Shown: in pieces, positions 15,428 through 17,184 of the stretch | Layout: each line of letters begins with the position of its first letter | How positions within the stretch are numbered: the first letter of the stretch is position 1 | NCBI GenBank assembly: GCA_030152125.1 | Contig: JASLIR010000374.1 | Location: 1 to 17,184, forward strand | Direction of reading: 5' to 3' | Source: Alkanindiges sp. | Lineage (GTDB): Bacteria; Pseudomonadota; Gammaproteobacteria; Pseudomonadales; Moraxellaceae | Length of the DNA stretch: 17,184 nt | Notes under the pieces: model-generated | What the model saw: only the letters and a program-made list of their open reading frames with translations | The model's database searches: none | What the model was told of the DNA's origin: nothing | Translations under genes and position numbers: made by a program

Positions 15428-16268
15428 AAAATTTATTGTCAATGCCCTTGCGGCACTGGCGCAAGTGTCACGCCTGGCTATTTACCGCTTGCTGGTACAG
15501 GCGGGAGATAGCGGGCTGGCTGCGGGTCAAATCAGCGAGATGACCGGCCTTGCCCCGTCATCTTTATCCTTTCATTTAAAGGAAATGACCCATGCGCGCA
15601 TGATTAAGTCGCGGCAGGAAGGTCGCTATGTCATTTACAGCGCCAACTTTGACAGTATGAATACGCTGTTGGCCTACCTGACCGAAAACTGTTGTGCCGG
15701 GCTGCCTTGCAGCACCGTACCTAACTGTTCCACAGATACGGGTGTATTACCCGGGGAGCCTGTCATGTCTGAACGCGAATTTAATGTACTGATTTTATGC
15801 ACCGGTAACTCTGCCCGCAGCATCATGGCAGAGGCCATTTTTAACTCTATCCATGAAAAGAAGTTTAAAGCCTACAGTGCAGGCAGCGAGCCTAAAGGTG
15901 AAGTGCATCCATTGGCGCTGGAGGTGGTGAAGTCGCTTGGTTATCCGGTAGATGGCCTGCGCAGTAAAAGCTGGGATGAGTTTGCCGGTCCCGATGCGCC
16001 ACAGATGGACTTTGTATTTACCGTGTGTGACACCGCCGCCGGACAGCAGTGTCCGCTTTGGCCGGGACATCCGGTATCGGCACACTGGGGTGTGGAAGAT
16101 CCGGCGGCTTTTGCCGGGTCGGATGAAGAAAAACATAAAAGGTTTCTGAAAGTATTTCACCAGTTACGCAGTCGCATTCAGCTGTTTGCCGCGCTGCCAC
16201 TGGAGACGCTGGACCGTACCTCCCTGCAACAGCAAGCACACGACATTGGTCAATTAGTGAATGAGTAA
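15420..16268 (+). CDS. arsR-arsC: ArsR–ArsC fusion: arsenite-responsive repressor joined to LMW-PTP-type arsenate reductase
   Basis: 282 residues. Residues 1–90 are an ArsR/SmtB winged helix (METKFIVNALAALAQVSRLAIYRLL, then the recognition helix SSLSFHLKEM). The usual ELCVCDL site is absent; instead C91, C92, C97 and C103 follow the DNA-binding domain, like the C-terminal cysteine site of Acidithiobacillus-type ArsR. From about residue 118 comes an ArsC domain of the low-molecular-weight phosphatase fold: C127-T-G-N-S-A-R133 is the CX5R loop, followed by FTVCDTAAGQQCPLWPG with two further redox Cys, and EDPAA with the general acid. The TVCDTAAG..CPLWPG..AHWGV stretch resembles ArsC enzymes reported to use glutaredoxin/glutathione. 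It reduces arsenate to arsenite in the cytoplasm. The ATG at 15420 is fixed by the family's N-terminus. Confidence 0.92.
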   Translation: METKFIVNALAALAQVSRLAIYRLLVQAGDSGLAAGQISEMTGLAPSSLSFHLKEMTHARMIKSRQEGRYVIYSANFDSMNTLLAYLTENCCAGLPCSTVPNCSTDTGVLPGEPVMSEREFNVLILCTGNSARSIMAEAIFNSIHEKKFKAYSAGSEPKGEVHPLALEVVKSLGYPVDGLRSKSWDEFAGPDAPQMDFVFTVCDTAAGQQCPLWPGHPVSAHWGVEDPAAFAGSDEEKHKRFLKVFHQLRSRIQLFAALPLETLDRTSLQQQAHDIGQLVNE

Positions 16269-16704
16269 TATGCAAACCCTGCTGAACATTGTTATTTACC
16301 ACAACCCGGATTGTGGTACCTCGCGCAACACCCTGGGTTTAATCCGCAATACGGGTGTAGAGCCTACGGTAATTGAATACCTGAAAACCCCACCCACTAG
16401 GCCAGTGCTTAAAGCGTTGATTGCAACAGCTGGCCTGACGGTACGTGAGGCGCTACGCAAGAATGTGCCACCGTATGCCGAGCATAATCTGGATAGCCCG
16501 GACTGGACGGATGAGCAACTGCTGGATTTAATGCTGCAACATCCCATCCTGATTAACCGGCCCTTTGTAGTAACTGAGGTGGGTACACGCTTATGTCGTC
16601 CCTCGGAAGTGGTGCTGGATATCCTGCCTGTGCCGCAATTAAAAGGCTTTGCCAAGGAAGATGGCGAAGTGGTGGTAAGTGAGGATGGTCAGCGTGTCAG
16701 ATAA
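16261..16704 (+). CDS. arsC: Glutaredoxin-type arsenate reductase (ArsC, R773/YfgD family)
   Basis: 147 residues. [21 protein letters not shown] places the catalytic Cys at C18 (Cys12 of R773 ArsC). R66, R100 and R113 match R60, R94 and R107 of R773, all offset by six. The later motifs, [12 protein letters not shown] and [12 protein letters not shown], are typical. It reduces arsenate with glutathione and glutaredoxin. Its start overlaps the stop of the fusion gene by 8 nt and it has no strong ribosome site, so it is probably translated by coupling. It is unrelated in fold to the ArsC domain of the fusion: the operon carries two separate inventions of arsenate reductase. Confidence 0.92.
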   Translation: MSNMQTLLNIVIYHNPDCGTSRNTLGLIRNTGVEPTVIEYLKTPPTRPVLKALIATAGLTVREALRKNVPPYAEHNLDSPDWTDEQLLDLMLQHPILINRPFVVTEVGTRLCRPSEVVLDILPVPQLKGFAKEDGEVVVSEDGQRVR

Positions 16705-17184
16705 GCCTGCTGATTTGCCAAATATACAAGCCAGCCTGTTTGAGGTTCCAGCGCAGCAGCGGGTAGAACAGCAGGCAGATATCGCACATCCGCCGCGTAT
16801 CCTGATTCTGTATGGTTCGTTGCGTATACGTTCCTATAGCCGTTTTCTGGCACTGGAAGCGCAGCGCCTGCTAGAGCATATGGGGTGTGAGGTGCGCATA
16901 TTCCATGCCGATGGTTTGCCACTGCCGGACAGTGAGGATGAAAGCCACGTTAAGGTTCAGGAGTTGCGTGACTTGGCTGCATGGTCGGAAGGCATGCTGT
17001 GGTGTAGCCCGGAGCGGCATGGTGCCATGACCGGCATTATGAAAATGCAAATTGACTGGCTTCCTTTATCTATTGGGGCGATAAGGCCGACACAGGGCAA
17101 GACACTGGCACTGATGCAGGTCAGTGGCGGCTCGCAGTCATTTAATGCAGTAAACCAGTTGCGCATTCTAGGGCGCTGGATGCG
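16694..17184 (+). CDS. arsH: ArsH, NADPH-dependent FMN reductase (partial)
   Basis: 163 codons, open at the right edge. The GTG at 16694 has GAGG nine bases upstream and overlaps the arsC stop by 11 nt in another frame; an ATG at 16685 is possible but touches the [19 protein letters not shown] (about 36–50) is the flavodoxin-like FMN phosphate loop, followed by the ArsH signatures [26 protein letters not shown] and [19 protein letters not shown]. ArsH oxidises trivalent organoarsenicals and reduces quinones or metals in other species. It is the third gene of the ars operon; the transporter gene is not in view. Confidence 0.93.
   Translation, partial: MSDKPADLPNIQASLFEVPAQQRVEQQADIAHPPRILILYGSLRIRSYSRFLALEAQRLLEHMGCEVRIFHADGLPLPDSEDESHVKVQELRDLAAWSEGMLWCSPERHGAMTGIMKMQIDWLPLSIGAIRPTQGKTLALMQVSGGSQSFNAVNQLRILGRWM

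Noticed and set aside
1..17184. CRISPR array, tRNA or rRNA genes, insertion sequence or prophage
   Set aside because: I saw no evenly spaced repeats, no cloverleaf or rRNA motifs, and no transposase, integrase or phage structural gene.

Overview
The window looks like chromosomal DNA of a gammaproteobacterium of moderate G+C content. The contiguous carA–carB–greA order is known from Pseudomonas, and the CarA, CarB and GreA proteins read like those of Pseudomonadales. I lean towards Moraxellaceae, from remembered resemblance only; no search was possible. Most genes carry a clear Shine-Dalgarno site, and several are closed by intrinsic terminators.

Layout. (1) Positions 1–3724, minus strand: two tandem paralogous secreted proteins (the first cut by the window edge; the complete one a HExxHxxGxxH zinc metalloprotease with four internal repeat modules) and a secreted protein of unknown function. 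(2) 3725–6960: a PF10118-type diiron-like protein (minus) and a PaaI-type hotdog thioesterase (plus) diverge across about 400 nt; the thioesterase has a structured leader. An AT-rich lipoprotein gene follows, and the intergenic spaces here hold REP-like palindromes and a second short repeat. (3) 6977–12092, minus: carA, carB and greA. carA has a promoter, a short leader ORF and a terminator hairpin placed as in pyrimidine attenuators. A strong terminator separates carB from greA. (4) 12100–13992, plus: two paralogous Ala/Lys/Glu-rich amphipathic-helix proteins of the LEA/apolipoprotein-like kind, each with its own terminator, and a small one-pass membrane protein. (5) 14104–15273, plus: a YcaQ/AlkX-type DNA glycosylase. 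(6) 15376–17184, plus: an arsenic operon of an ArsR–ArsC fusion, a glutaredoxin-type ArsC and the start of ArsH, with overlapping genes. The arsR promoter, a 16-bp perfect palindrome and the start codon lie on top of each other, which suggests a leaderless, self-repressed transcript.

How the genes work together. CarA and CarB form carbamoyl-phosphate synthetase, which feeds arginine and pyrimidine synthesis; GreA rescues stalled RNA polymerase. The ars genes sense arsenite, reduce arsenate by two different redox routes, and (ArsH) oxidise organoarsenicals; the efflux pump is not in the window and would be expected downstream. The points most worth following up are the carAB leader, the leaderless ars control region, the alternative hairpins before the thioesterase, and the lipoprotein gene flanked by palindromes.
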